DNA from: Cordia subcordata | Taxonomy: Eukaryota > Streptophyta > Magnoliopsida > Boraginales > Cordiaceae | Reading direction: 5' to 3' | Assembly: GCA_028554755.1 (NCBI GenBank) | Contig: JAPTOF010000010.1 | Location: 13,774,501-13,838,500, forward strand | Length of the DNA stretch: 64,000 nucleotides | Shown: positions 24,302-35,929 of the stretch, one piece after another | How the letters are laid out: the number at the start of each line of letters is the position of its first letter | Position numbering within the stretch: the first letter of the stretch is position 1 | Position numbers and translations under genes: made by a program | The notes under the pieces: model-generated | The model's database searches: none | Told to the model about the DNA's origin: nothing | Seen by the model: only the letters and a program-made list of their open reading frames with translations

Positions 24302-24549
24302 GGTAATAGCCCCCACGAGAAAAGAAAGGACACCCTTCAGATTGTGGCACCGGACATCATAGGGCTTAGGTATCAGTGAGTAGTTTGGAGTGTATATGTA
24401 CATGTCACTGGAATACTTTTTGGCATTATTTATTTCTTTTTTTCTTATTATTATTGATTCTCGCTTTACATTATAGCAAAGGTTCAATCACTGATTAATA
24501 TGACATAATAACAAACGTTCAATCACCGACGAACATTAAAAAATAGCAA

Positions 24550-27146
24550 AGGTTCAATCACCCTGTACAGTTTAAACGGTTGTGCCCTGGTTGATGACAA
24601 TTCGAACACCTTCTCCGACCAACTTGATCCGACTGGTCCATTTCGTTGGGGATACGTCTACCACCTAGTCTACCTCTCCTTCTTTAGCGCAATCATGCTG
24701 GATTGGGGACTAGTTGCCATGTGGGTGTTGGTGGCTAGTAATCCTCATGTCCCAAAGGCTCGAATGGCATTGAGTATGTTGTAGTGTACGCTGCCACCGT
24801 ATATTCCTTTGGTATTAACTCATCGATTGGTTTATTTAGATAACGTGCTAATGCCTGTGCATGCGAACACGACACATGATACACTGTCCATTTACAACAA
24901 GTACATGTCTTCTCGTTGAATTTCACAACTTGTGTTGGAGGTCTTTCAGTGAATGATGCCGGTAAACGCCCCGACCTGTACCGTACAAGTTGGGAAATGG
25001 AAATTTAAAACATAGTGACGGTGTGAATAAGACTCCCACTTCTCAAAAAGTTCCCTTGTTCTACTTGGGAGCAGTGTTTGTTGTCCAACCAAATAGCTAG
25101 CATTTGTGGAGCGATTGTAGAAGTATTCCACCAATTTTATGAAAGTGTGACTGATTAAAACGGTTATTGGTAAGCATCTTGCACCAACAAGAACACCATT
25201 AAAACATTTGACACTGTTCGTCGTCATCATTCCCCAACGGGCCCCTCCATTTGAAGAAAGGGTCCAAAGTTCCTTGTCGGTTTCAGATAAATAGTCATAC
25301 GCCTTCTTCCCAACACCACCAGTTATGGGGTCAACTTCAAGAATTTTTTGCGTGATTGCATTACGCTTGCAAACTTGATGTTCTTTTCCAGCTACCCAAC
25401 ACAAGTCTTTGACGTACTGGTTTCGATAATGTTTCATCACGTTGCTTTTCGGATGGTGAAGGCAAATACGATGTTTTACACATAAATGCCCGATTGACGA
25501 GATATTTTTCACAGCAGCAAGTATCCCTGGGTGATGATCAGATATTAAACAAACCTCTTCCATATCATGAAGAAAATGTTGCCGCACGAGCCCTAGGAAC
25601 CATGGCCAACTATCTATTGTCTCAGCATCAACGATGGCAAATGCCAACGGAAAAACTTTTCTTGTTGCATCTGTCATCAGTGATGTAAGAAGATGACCCT
25701 CGTATAGGCCCTGTAAGTGGGTACCGTCTAGCGTCATCACGGGTCGACAATGCTTCCATGCTGCGATGCACGGTGCAAAAGCCCAGAAAACATAGTCGAA
25801 AATTTTGTACTCTGTCGTGGAACCCAGAAATAACTTGTAAGTTACGATCGTCCCCGGATTCTTTCTCTTCAAAGCTCTAAAGCATCGTGGAAGGGACTGA
25901 TATGAAGTGTGCCAATCGCCATATACAAGTTCAATCGCCTTATTTCGCCCACGCCATGCCTTCCCGTAAGATATATCCACCTGGAGTGCTTCCCTAACGT
26001 GAGCTCGAACAAAACCGACCTCGAAATCAAGTTTATGTTTTACAAAATGTCTTACCATAAATCTGACCAAATCAGCGGTAAGATTTCTGTGCCCACACCA
26101 TCTGTTATGAGCTAAGTAGTTGTGTACCCCGCAGTACTTTGTAATCTCGAATTGTCGGTGCGTGGATTTTTTAGTGGCACGCAAGTACCATCTACATGGA
26201 TTATCGTGCTGCTACTCTTGCAAGAAGTGACGTACAAGCTCGGTGTGGACTGGTCGACTGAGTACTCTCTTTGTACGCTGACTGCGTACATCTGTACGGC
26301 CCGCTACACATTTTTTTTGGTAGGAAAAACCATTCCCAATGCAAGCTCTTTAGTATCTAGTTTCCAAAAGGGCTTGGTTGCTGGTATATCCATGCTATCC
26401 ATGTAGTACTCCTGCGTAGCAATTTGTAACTCAACATTATCCAACTCCTGCACCGTAGGTATTCCACCGCTGCTTGGACCACCTTTTATGTTAGAGTTTG
26501 CATATTCATCGTATTCATCATCATCGTACCATGCATTTTGTTGGTTCAGCTCCACATCCTCGTCATCTTCTTCCGGCTCGGATTGAAATGTGTCCATATT
26601 CAAGTCGAACATCGCATGCGAGCCTCCGGCATGTGATTACCCAAACACATTAAACGTGTCTTGAGGAGACACATTTAAGTTGGAAGACTCCGGCACGGTC
26701 GTCGCCTTCGTCTCGGTAACCAGTAAAATTTCCATTCAGATCGGGGACACCCTCGTTAGAAAGAGTACCACTGACTGTCTGGGGAATGTACACGTCATCC
26801 GTGTCTACGTCTACATAAACATCTGCCGTGCACATGTAATTGGGATGACAAGCAATCTCGTACATGTCCCGCAGCTCTTCATCGGAACTGACTACACAAA
26901 CGTTGAAATACGAATATTGGGAGTTGATGAGTGCTGATTGAAAACGGTGATGCAACACAACTCTGTCCACGTTGTAACACAAATTGAGCTTCTCATAAAC
27001 ATTGTAAACGAACTCATCGTACGACGTTTCTTCTTTTATTTTGACTTTGCGCCTTGGCTTTGCAGTCTCGTACTGTACGCCGAAAGGGCCATTTATTTTT
27101 TGGCCTCCATAATGTAAAAAATAACGGTTACTGCGTTTGGATTCAT
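24550..27146 (-). pseudogene. MULE (MuDR-type) transposase, frameshifted
   Basis: Mutator-like transposase relic read leftward from ATG at 27146 (MNPNAVTVIFY). The parts in order are: an N-terminal domain with a GGQKINGPFG motif (to about 26650); an acidic linker (26304-26612); the catalytic domain (24946-26184) with Asp in VMTLDGTHLQG and Asp in LISDHHPG; a SWIM zinc finger at 24735-24926 (CTCCKWTVYHVSCSHAQA); and a CCHC knuckle near 24560-24600 (CSNCHQPGHNRLNC). The frame is broken at least near 27118, 26640, 26210, 24950 and 24733. At the site where family members have the third catalytic Glu (N-x-x-E-x-F-N) this copy has Lys (TTNSVKCFNG). It is therefore unlikely to make active transposase. 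Confidence 0.88.
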
Positions 27147-27328
27147 ATTATTTTCAGGATTTGGTATCAAATATTGGGTGGTTTACAAATAAAATGTTTT
27201 GGGGTTTCAAACCTTTTGGTCGAACTGAAATGACACAAGTACAAAACATAAGCAAGTGTTTTTTTTCTAGTAATAGGCTAAAAAAAAATTCGAAGCAATG
27301 GTTGCAAGCAATGGGAAGGCGGAGAGGG

Positions 27329-27336
27329 TTTATATA
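27329..27336 (-). promoter_or_regulatory. TATA box for transposase transcript
   Basis: On the minus strand TATATAAA is followed by a CT-rich stretch and lies about 185 bp upstream of the transposase ATG. It sits between the right palindrome array and the gene, mirroring the TATA box at the other end. Confidence 0.6.
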
Positions 27337-27379
27337 GCTATTCGTGATGCTGAGTTCGTTAGTTGAATATCCGAAATGT

Positions 27380-27660
27380 AGATTTCGGCTATTCAATAAA
27401 CGAATATGGTTGCCACTCAGTTACGTATTGATTGATGGGAAGTAAGAATGATGGGCCAGACTTTCGGCTATTCAATAGCCAAAATTAGCTGTTCAAAACT
27501 AGGAATCTACCAAGTTGCCAGGGGAATATATGCTGCAGGATTTTTCGGCTATTCAATAGCCAAAAATAGGTTTGGCTATTCAATAGCCGAAAAATGGTCT
27601 GTAATTATTTTGCACGTCTTCGTTTTTTGAATACCCGATTTCATTTATTTGAAAAACCAA
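27380..27660. repeat. right subterminal palindrome array of the MULE
   Basis: At least three close variants of TTCGGCTATTCAATAGCC occur at about 27464, 27546 and 27572 (the last ends AGCCGAAAAA), with more diverged ones at 27385 and 27630. They match the array at the left end in inverted orientation. Confidence 0.8.
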
Positions 27661-27878
27661 AAGTGCTAGTTTTGAAACCTGCTAAAATCAAGGCTATTTT
27701 TGAAATTAATTATTTAAATTGTGTTATTTGTAAAAAAAAGCCACGACAAACTATAGTTGAGAACTTTGGCGGCAAGTAACATTGTGAAATGGACAAAACT
27801 GACGTAAGTGCACTGGTAAGCACCCGTATGCCAAAGCGATCTTTTTCGTCAACATAACATCTCAGACAATCTGAGTAC

Positions 27879-28409
27879 ACCCGTCAATTTATTTAATCAT
27901 TTAACAAAAAGAAAAATTATTAATCACTTTTTTCTAGTTTCCAAAAAAAATCCTAGAATATCATTTTTTCTAGTTCCTGAAATGTAATTTTCACGATTGG
28001 AGATAACTGAAAAAATTTTGCTAGTCAAAATAAAGGAAATATTTCTTTTTTAAACACCATCTGTATATGTACATATATATATACATACATATATATAGTG
28101 AAATAGTATAATCAATCCATAATAGTGGCGTGGGAGAAACATAATCTAGTAAATTAAAGAGCCTCAACTGCAGGGATGCAAGTCAACTTGAGGGGAGTGA
28201 ACCCCGTCTAATGGTCTTTGCAAGTCAGTTAGCAACCCTTTTAGCACAATACGGCACGTGATTGAAACACCAAGAAGCAGCCTCGCGAAGGTTAGAGCTT
28301 GCATCATCCACAAGGTGCTTTACTATCTAACATAATGTAAATCGCAAATTAAATCGTTGAGCATTCTCAAGGTTATCACATTCAAAGACTCCTTGAAAAA
28401 GGACCATAT
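27879..28409. other. intergenic, unassigned
   Basis: 28060-28100 is an ATACAT microsatellite. 28130-28409 is of normal complexity, but I recognise neither a gene nor an element. Confidence 0.5.
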
Positions 28410-28860
28410 TGTCACGCCCTTAGCCTAACCTAAGCACTGCGTGCAGTAATTAGACACTTTTCCACAACAAAAGTGGCTAAGTTTGCCTGAAAACCACGAA
28501 CAAAAGGCTTCGCAAAGCAAATAATAAAGCAGCAGAAGTAAGGAGTTGAGAGAATAAGACTTTTGTATTGCTCTCCAACTTTTCTCTGTGTGTTACAAAT
28601 GAGAATGCTAGACTATTTATACATGCTTGTAATCTAATAAATGGCTAAGACTATTTCAATCTAATGGCTAATATGTGTTTCTAGAAAATTCCACCCTAAT
28701 CATGGGATATTTACAACTAATCTCAAACCATAATCCCTCAATCAAAAGGGTTTGATATTATCCTTATCTAGTGTGTCTTCTAGATCCTTCTTGGAGAGAA
28801 GTGCCATGCGTGCATCCTTTCAAGCTTTGTCATCCTTGTCACATGGTTGCTCGCATGACA
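28410..28860 (-). mobile_element. solo-type LTR related to the chromovirus at 51.9-57.5 kb
   Basis: A 451-bp sequence with inverted TGTCA/TGACA ends. Its left part is the reverse complement of the 3' end of the LTRs at 52.4 and 57.5 kb (GGAAAAGTGTCTAA, CACGCAGTGCTT and AGGGCGTGACA words in common). No internal retrotransposon sequence adjoins it and no target duplication is visible, so the right-hand neighbour has been rearranged. Confidence 0.8.
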
Positions 28861-28953
28861 CACAGGTGCATTACATATTAAAACTTTCAGATGAACCTGC
28901 CTAGGTATTAGTAGACAGGTTCTTTAGCTGATATATGAGAAAGTTTGTGTGTT
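28860..28953 (+). repeat. 94-bp perfect copy of a LETM1 intron segment
   Basis: Identical base for base to 8031-8124, in the last LETM1 intron, same orientation. The match begins at ACACAGGTGCATTACA and ends at GTTTGTGTGTT. It abuts the solo LTR on the left and the copied UGT-upstream repeat on the right. Confidence 0.95.
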
Positions 28954-28961
28954 TATTTATT

Positions 28962-29366
28962 GTTACATAAATGTTTAAATTTGTAAAAATGATTTAACTA
29001 TATTTATTTATTGTGCATAACACGATAATTTGTATTTGTCTTCGGCCTTATACATGAACAATTTTAATTTTTTTTTTAAATTGGTCGTATTAAAACTTGA
29101 ACTCATAAAGTAGACTCTGACACCATAATAAAATTATTAACACATTTAAAAGTTTAAATTTATAGAGGAGTTTGATTATATTTATTTTTTGTATTTGACA
29201 TAATTTAAAATAAATTTCACATAATTGTGTCTATAAATTTATATTTGCATATAATTTTATTATAAATAAATTTTCATTGAAAAAGACAAAACTTTAAATT
29301 ACATTGACTCCCACAAATGTAGAGTACTCATTTAAATTAGTTTTTTCCCCTAAAAAACATATAAAT
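28962..29366 (+). repeat. third copy of part of the UGT-upstream repeat
   Basis: About 405 bp nearly identical to 21973-22375, from GTTACATAAA to CTAAAAAACATATAAAT. It is closer to that copy than either is to 18.2-19.6 kb, so it was copied after the older duplication. Confidence 0.9.
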
Positions 29367-29429
29367 TATCAGCCTCACTTCCAAGGATTTAGTCTCTATC
29401 TTATAAGTTATTTATTTTATTTATGTTTT

Positions 29430-30240
29430 ATAATTATATTTTATGTTTTAAGATATATAATTTGTTGTTAGTTTGTTAAATTTTGTTTGGTACTTTAAGG
29501 TAATTTTATTTTAAATGATGATGTTGATTTGTTATTTTGTAATTTAATTATTGTTAGTTTAAGATAGTTTAGTTTTTGAAAGGTAGGATATTAAGAAATT
29601 TGGTAATTTAATAATTTAGGAAGTTAATAATTTAAGAAATTAGTAATTTAATAATTTAGGAATTTAAATTTTACAAGAAAGTTAAGTTAGTTAATAGTAA
29701 AAATTTGGGATTTAGCAATTTAAAAAAGTTAAGCTAGTTAGTAATTTATGGTTTGGGGTTTATAATTTTAACATTATTGTTATTATTATTATTGTTGTTG
29801 TTGTTGTTGTTGTTGTCGTCGTCGTCGACGTCGCCGTCGTTGTTATATTTTATGTTTTAAGTTATATAATTTGTTATTAGTTTGTTTAATTTTGTTTGGT
29901 AGTTTAAGGTAATTTTATTTTTAGTGATGATGTTGATTTGTTATTTTATAATTTAATTATTGTTAGTTTAAGATAATTTAGTTGTTGAATGGTAGGATAT
30001 TAAGAAATTTGATAATTTAATAATTTAGTAATTTAATAATTTAGGGATTTAAATTTTGTAAGAAAGTTAAGTTAGTTAATTGTAGAAAATTTTGGATTTA
30101 GGAATTTAAAAAAATTAAGTTAGTTAGCAATTTATGTTTTAGGGTTTATAATTTTGGCATTATCATCATCATCATCATCATTGTTGTTGTTGTGGGATCA
30201 TCATCATCATCATCAATGTGATGTCAATGGGGTGGGGTTT
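29430..30240. repeat. ~410-bp tandem duplication with triplet microsatellites
   Basis: ATTTTATGTTTTAAG followed by ATATAATTTGTT occurs at about 29438 and about 29848, and similarity continues for about 300 bp in each unit. The units are separated by (GTT)n/(GTC)n runs (29780-29843), and the second ends in (ATC)n and (TTG)n runs (30160-30215). No gene is visible. Confidence 0.8.
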
Positions 30241-30925
30241 TTGCAAAAAAAACTTCTGGGGCGAGGCGGGGCAGGGCGGGGTCGGGGTTGGGTGAACCTA
30301 AAATCGAACTAAAACAAAATTATTGTTATAAAATAACTATGAAAAAGAGAAATATATAGAGAGAAAATATAAAAAGGATTAAATTTTATTTTAATCTCTT
30401 AAATATGCTCTACAACTTCTGCAAATCTTTCTCTACTAATTATTTCTTCTACTTCTTCCCTTTCTTCCATCTCTTTGGTACGCCTAATCATAACTATTTA
30501 TAGGCAAACAGAGGAGACAAAACATTAAATGTAGAAGAAAACTTGTTTGACAAATCTTACAAAAATCTTGCAATTGAACTTATTTCCAAAACTTGTCAGA
30601 TTCTTTTTTTCCCCTCTTCATTTGTCAAAATTTGTAGGTTGTGCTTGACTTTTGCAAATAAGCCACATGAATATTCATTCACAGCACTCTCCCTTGGACA
30701 TTCATCACAAGAATATACATCGCTAAAACCTTACTCGGAAAAATCCAATGGGAAAAAAACCTAGTGAAGGAAAATGAGTACAATATCCTTGCTATATGCT
30801 TCATGTTGCCTCATTAAAAACTCTGCCAAGAAGATCCAATAGGAAAAAACCTAGGCTAAGGGAAAAAGAGTATAGCATGTATAATTTTCACCCTTATGAA
30901 AGCAATCAGGAGCTATCTCTTAGGG

Positions 30926-31990
30926 CTTGTTTGGTATCGTTGTTGTTTCTGGTTTTAAGTTTTTGTTGATCAAAATTTGAAAACTAGTTCGTTTGTTTCT
31001 GTTTTTGTTTTCTGGAAAAACAAAAACTAACAACCTGTTTTTGCAACTTTGATAAACAAGAAAAAGTAGTTTTCTCTGGTTGTGGTGACACGTTTTCAAA
31101 ACTTTTATTCACTTTATGCTAAATACCTTTTAGAATTATCTTTTCAAAATTAATATCAACTCATTAAATTTTTTTGAAAAATAATTATTGAAACTAAAAT
31201 TATTTAAATATATTTTTAAAAAATTTATTTTAAAAATACTTTTTCAAAAATATTTTAGAAAATATTTTTAAACATAAAATTAATTTTATAAAAAGAAATT
31301 TTGAAAAAATAATTAAAAAATAAATTTAATAAATGAAAAAATATTTAAAAATAATTTTAATAAATTAAAAATATTTTGAAAATAATTTTAATTTACAAAC
31401 ATTTTTAAAAAATAATTTCACAAATTAAAGATAATTTTAATAAATTAGAAATACATTTAAAAATTATTTTGATAAATAAAATTTATTTTAAAAAATATTT
31501 TAATAAATTATAATTAGTTTTAGAAAACTAAAAAATTTTATGAATTAAAATTAAATTTATTTTTAAAAATAATTATTTTAAAACTAATTTTATTATTTTT
31601 AGAAACATTCTAAAAAATAAATTAATGAAGTAATTAATAAAAATTTTAAAAAATTCAAAAATAAAAATAAAAATATATTTTCAAAACAATTAAACTTATT
31701 TTTTGAAACTATAATCTTAAAGAAAATAAATCAATTTTATAATATTCTCATTTTTCTTTTGCAAAATATTGTCAAATATTTTCATGTGTTCTATTTAACA
31801 TAAAATACTAAAATGGAAAATAAGAGACAAAAATATTTTGTAAACAAACATGTTTTTGGTTTTTATTTATAGATTTTATAATTAACCAAACGCGTTTATA
31901 GTTTTTATTTTTAATTGTTGTTGACAATTTTTTGTTTATGATTCTGGTTTTCATTTCTAAAATTTGTGATAGCGTTACTAAACGAGGCCT
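30926..31990. mobile_element. AT-rich foldback / Harbinger-like element nested in copia
   Basis: About 1.06 kb of extremely AT-rich DNA with similar inverted ends: GGGCTTGTTTGGTATCG at the left, and GGCCTCGTTTAGTAACGC reading inward from the right. TTA flanks both sides, consistent with a 3-bp PIF/Harbinger-type duplication. The interior consists of poly-A and poly-T-rich repeats with no transposase. The boundaries are accurate to a few bases. Confidence 0.65.
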
Positions 31991-32029
31991 TAGTTGTTTT
32001 ATACCAATCTTGTGTACCAATTTCTTCAC

Positions 32030-34946
32030 TGTTTTTGCAAGTAATGCTTTTGGAAATAAGTCTGCTCAATTGTCACTTGAGCAAATTTGGCAAACATCAA
32101 TCTCACATTTCTTTTGGAGTTCATATGTAAAGAAGAACTTTGGTGAGATATGCTTAGTTCTGTCACCCTTGATGTAGTCTCTTTTAACTTGAGCAATGCA
32201 TACAATATTATCTTCATATAATATAGTAAGTCCTCTTTTGCTAGCTAAAATATTGCATTCTCCTTCAATATGTTGAGTTAAAGACCTTAACCATATACAT
32301 TCTCGGCTCACCTCATGTAGTGCAAGTATTTTAGCATGATTTAAGGAGGTGGCATCAATAGTCTGCTTTGTTGAGCGCTAGGAAATAGCTGCACCACCAT
32401 ATATAAATAGATATTCAATTTGTAATCATCCTTTATGCAGGTCAAATAAATACCCAACATCTGCATATCCTCTTAATGCAAGATGTGTATGCCTTGAATA
32501 TAATAAGCCCATATCAATTGTTCCACGAAGATAACGAAATACATATTTAATACTGGCCCAATGTCTTCGTGTTGGTGCAACACTAAATCTTGCTAATAGA
32601 TTTACAGAAAATGCAATATCTGGGCGTGTATTGTTAGCAAGATATAGTAATGCACCAATTGCACTAAGATGCGGTACTTGAGGGCCAAGTATTTCTATCA
32701 AGTGACCTATATAAATATGCTGCCACTACATCTGTAAGATGTATATAAAGTCCTTTATAAATTGCTAGGCTGATTAAATATATAAATGTTATTACATCCA
32801 TCACGCGAGAATACGTCTCCTCATAATCAATTCCAGGCCTTTGTGAAAAACCTTGTTCTACAGGTCATGCTTTATATCTCATAATTTCATTGTTTTCATT
32901 ACGTTTTCACACGAATACCCACTTGTAGCCTCAGGCCTTACATTTTGAGATGTTTGGACTATAGGTCCAAAAACTTTACGCTTTACAAGAGAATTTAATT
33001 TAGCCTCCATCGCGTCTTTCCATTTATTCTAGTTATTTCTATGTCGACATTCTTGAACGGACTTTGGTTCATAATCCTCACTTTCTATCATCAATTCATT
33101 GCTTACCATATATGAAAAATTTTCATCAATAACAATTTCATTTCGGTTCCATTTTTTTTTTCTTGTAGAGATATAATTAATCGATACTCTCTTCATTTTG
33201 TTGTCGCTATTTTTCTTATACTTAGATACCTAATTCTCTACTGGTGTTGCCTTCCCAACAATTTTTGCAACATTTACAGGATCATTAAGAGCATCAAAAA
33301 ATGCCAACTTGGTTATTTGACCCCCTCCTTTTTCGGAAATTTTTATCTTTAGAACCAATTGATCTATCACGTTTTTGACATGCTGTAGACTCATTTGCTA
33401 GAGTATTAGATTGCTCTTTTTGAAATATCAGTTCTAGCGAGAGCATTTCGAGCTGGAACAAGTGATTTAGTCACTCTCTTTGTATTAGTGAATGCATCTG
33501 GCAATTAATGAGAAATCCTTTGTAGATGAATAATTTTTTGAACTTCTTATTCAGATAGATTTGTGCAATGATCAAAATGAGCCATAAATGATGCATTCCA
33601 TGTAATTTCTTGTTTTCCTAGCTTTTGTTTTTCTCCCTTAATGCTTGGAATACTATTTCGTCAAACTAGCAATCAGCAAAACGTGCTGTAAAAAGATCTC
33701 CAGTTAAGAGTTAAGATATTTAATGGTTGATGGAGATTCAAACCAACATATATTCCCAGTCTTCTTTGTGGTCCCATTTTTGTGCGCTATGGTAGAGCAA
33801 TTGGAACATATACTGTACAACCAAATATTTTTAAACGGGATATATTTGGTTTTTGACCAGAAACTAATTGTAAAGGGAAACATTTATGACAAGTAGTTGG
33901 TTTTATCTAAACCAGTGCTGCATCATACAATATGGCATGTCCATAAGCGGAACTAGGCAACTTAGTTCTTATAAGTAGTAGTCTAGCGATTAGCCGTAGA
34001 TGTTTAATAAAAGATTCTGCTAAACCATTTTGAGTATGTGTGAGAGCCACATGATAGTCAACTATAATTTCAATTGATGTACAATAATCATTAAAAGATT
34101 GGGTTGTAAATTCTCCTGTGTTATCAAGACAAATTTTTTTAATTGTATGATCTGAAAATTATGCACGTTGGCAGATTATTTGTGCAAGGAGTCTTGTGAA
34201 TGCCACATTTTGAAAGGATAATAAGGAGATATGTGAGCAATATGTGGAGGCATCTATTAATACCATAAAATATCGAAATGGTCCACACGCTGAAAAAATA
34301 GGCCCACTTATGTCCCCTTGAATTCCTTCTAAAAATGGAGGATTTTTAGCATCAATTTTAGTTGGAGATGGCCTTATAATCAATTTCCTTTGGCACAAGC
34401 AGCACATGAAAATTCATTTAATGAGAGTACATTTTGACTCTTTAATGAGTACCCATGTGAATTTTCAATAATTTGTTTCATTATTATTGCGCTTGGATGT
34501 TCAATGTGATCATGCCAAAGATTAAAACTCTTTGGATCAATTATCTTCTGGTTTATCACAGCTTGTGATTCCACAAGATTTATATAAGTACAATATAGTC
34601 CAAAAGATAATGCTGACAATTTTTTATTATATTATATAAGCGATGTAATATAGAAATATTCTTTATTACTTTCCTTCATGGTTTCAATATGATCACCATT
34701 TTCTCTTATATTTTTAAAACCGAGTAGATTCTTTTATGATCTACTTGAGTATAAAGCATCGCTTATTATTATCTTCATTCCTCCGGGGAACATAACACAA
34801 GCTCTAGCAGAGCCTTCAATTAATTTTTTGGAACCAGCTATCGTATTGACTTTTGCATCAACTAATTTTTGTTGGGAGAAATACTTTTTATTTTTGAGAA
34901 TAGTATGTGTTGTAACTAGAGGTGGTAAACGGGCACCCACGGGCAA
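32030..34946 (-). pseudogene. copia pol remains (protease, integrase, RT, RNase H)
   Basis: Fragmented copia polyprotein read leftward. 34734-34946 fits the protease to GAG-pre-integrase spacer. 34380-34619 carries the GAG-pre-integrase zinc region (SFNLWHDHIEHPS, ending in CAACAKG). 34159-34407 carries the start of the integrase core (GDISGPIFSACGPFRYFMVL). The integrase C-terminal half is readable through stops between about 33660 and 34060 (HTQNGLAESFIK). 32426-32701 is the RT-RNase H connection (LLYLANNTRPDIAFSVNLLA), and 32066-32311 is the end of RNase H. The catalytic RT core near 32.7-33.3 kb is too degraded to read. Many stops and frameshifts make it non-functional. Confidence 0.85.
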
Positions 34947-35571
34947 CCCAACCCATTTACCGTGGGCTATGCGGTTCCGCGGGTCAGGTCGGATTCATGC
35001 GGGTGCCTACACCCCTCATCCGTACCGGCGGCCTTGCAGGTTTATCCGCTTAATTTTTTGGTATTTTAATATTATTTAAAAATAAATAAAACAAAAAAAA
35101 TTAAGCAGTAACTAATAAACACTTGTGACCTGTTTGACCCAAAAAAATAAAAAAATTAGGCACCTAAAAATAGTTAAAGTTAATGAACTAAATGTCACAA
35201 ACACAATAGATAATTAAAATCTCCATTAAATACCTAATCACAAACTAACATTAATATAATAAGACAACAATTACCATAGTCCATAGCTACAATCAAAGCC
35301 TCAAATATGGCTGCTAAGGCTGTAAACTATAAAGTGCAATAAGAAGAAAAAACTTAGTGTTTCTAACTTTAAGCTTGTATGTATTTTTTTTTTTTTAAAA
35401 AGAAGACAACCGTGGGTCAACCTGCGGGTCACCCACACAACTCGCGCTTTATGCGGGTCGGGTCGGGTGCACCCGTTTGCCTTACGGGTTGCAAATTGTT
35501 AAATGCTAACCCTTCATTTTTGTGGGTTAAACGGGTTGATCTGAAGGTTCTAACCTGCTTTGCAACCTCTA
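34917..35571. mobile_element. hAT-type non-autonomous element, copy 2, nested in copia
   Basis: A 655-bp element starting TAGAGGTGGTAAACGGGC and ending GCAACCTCTA, flanked by GTTGTAAC (34909-34916) and GTTGTAGC (35572-35579), an 8-bp duplication with one difference. GC-rich CGGGT/ACCCG subterminal words and a short AT-rich core match the element at 10299-11087. It splits the copia protease region. Confidence 0.88.
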
Positions 35572-35929
35572 GTTGTAGCATTATCAATCAAACATATTTC
35601 TCCATCATTAATATGAGACAAATCCATAGTTACACAATATTAGCGAAGATAAAACATTCATTTCATGAAAGATACATATACATTCGAGCTAAAAATAAGC
35701 ATTAAAATGACAAACAATTCGACATAGTAAAAATGTTCTATTTTTACATAAGGATTAATTTGGATGGACATTTCCATCACCAATCAAGTGCTCAATATTT
35801 TTAGTAGTATCTTCAAAGAAGTCAGAGTAGTCAATGTGTGTGTAATTCATTTGGGTATTTTGTTCAACAAAATTTGTCTCTGCATCTTTTCCTTTTTTCT
35901 TCCAATGAAGCTCAATAAAGATCCACAAG

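Larger units (their letters stand above)
22674..27742. mobile_element. Mutator-like element (MULE), complete with TIRs
   Basis: A 5069-bp element flanked by the perfect 9-bp duplication ACGACAAAC (22665-22673 and 27743-27751), the length expected for Mutator-like elements. Both ends carry an imperfect inverted repeat of roughly 115 bp: GGATTTTTTTTTAAAATAAC at the left, and GGCTTTTTTTTACAAATAAC reading inward from the right. Both then continue with AACACAATTTAAATAATTAA. It encodes a degenerate transposase on the minus strand and a second degenerate ORF on the plus strand, with a TATA box just inside each end. A retrotransposon-derived stretch lies inside it at about 23420-24030. Confidence 0.93.
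20885..27878. repeat. UGT-upstream segmental repeat, copy split by a MULE
   Basis: Homologous to 18230-19570. The homology is interrupted at 22674-27742 by the MULE and resumes at 27752 with ATAGTTGAGAACTTTGGCGG and GACGTAAGTGCA. 22381-22480 contains (TA)n and (TG)n microsatellite runs absent from the other copy. Confidence 0.8.

Noticed and set aside
24011..24487. Minus-strand ORF of 158 codons rich in Ala and Pro
   Set aside because: It is the complement of the Gln-rich plus-strand frame, where CAG-rich codons give CTG/Ala/Pro strings. Its N-terminal part crosses AT-rich spacer and no domain is visible.
28410..28865. Target duplication around the solo LTR
   Set aside because: The flanking five bases (CATAT and CACAG) do not match, so I do not claim a simple insertion followed by LTR recombination.
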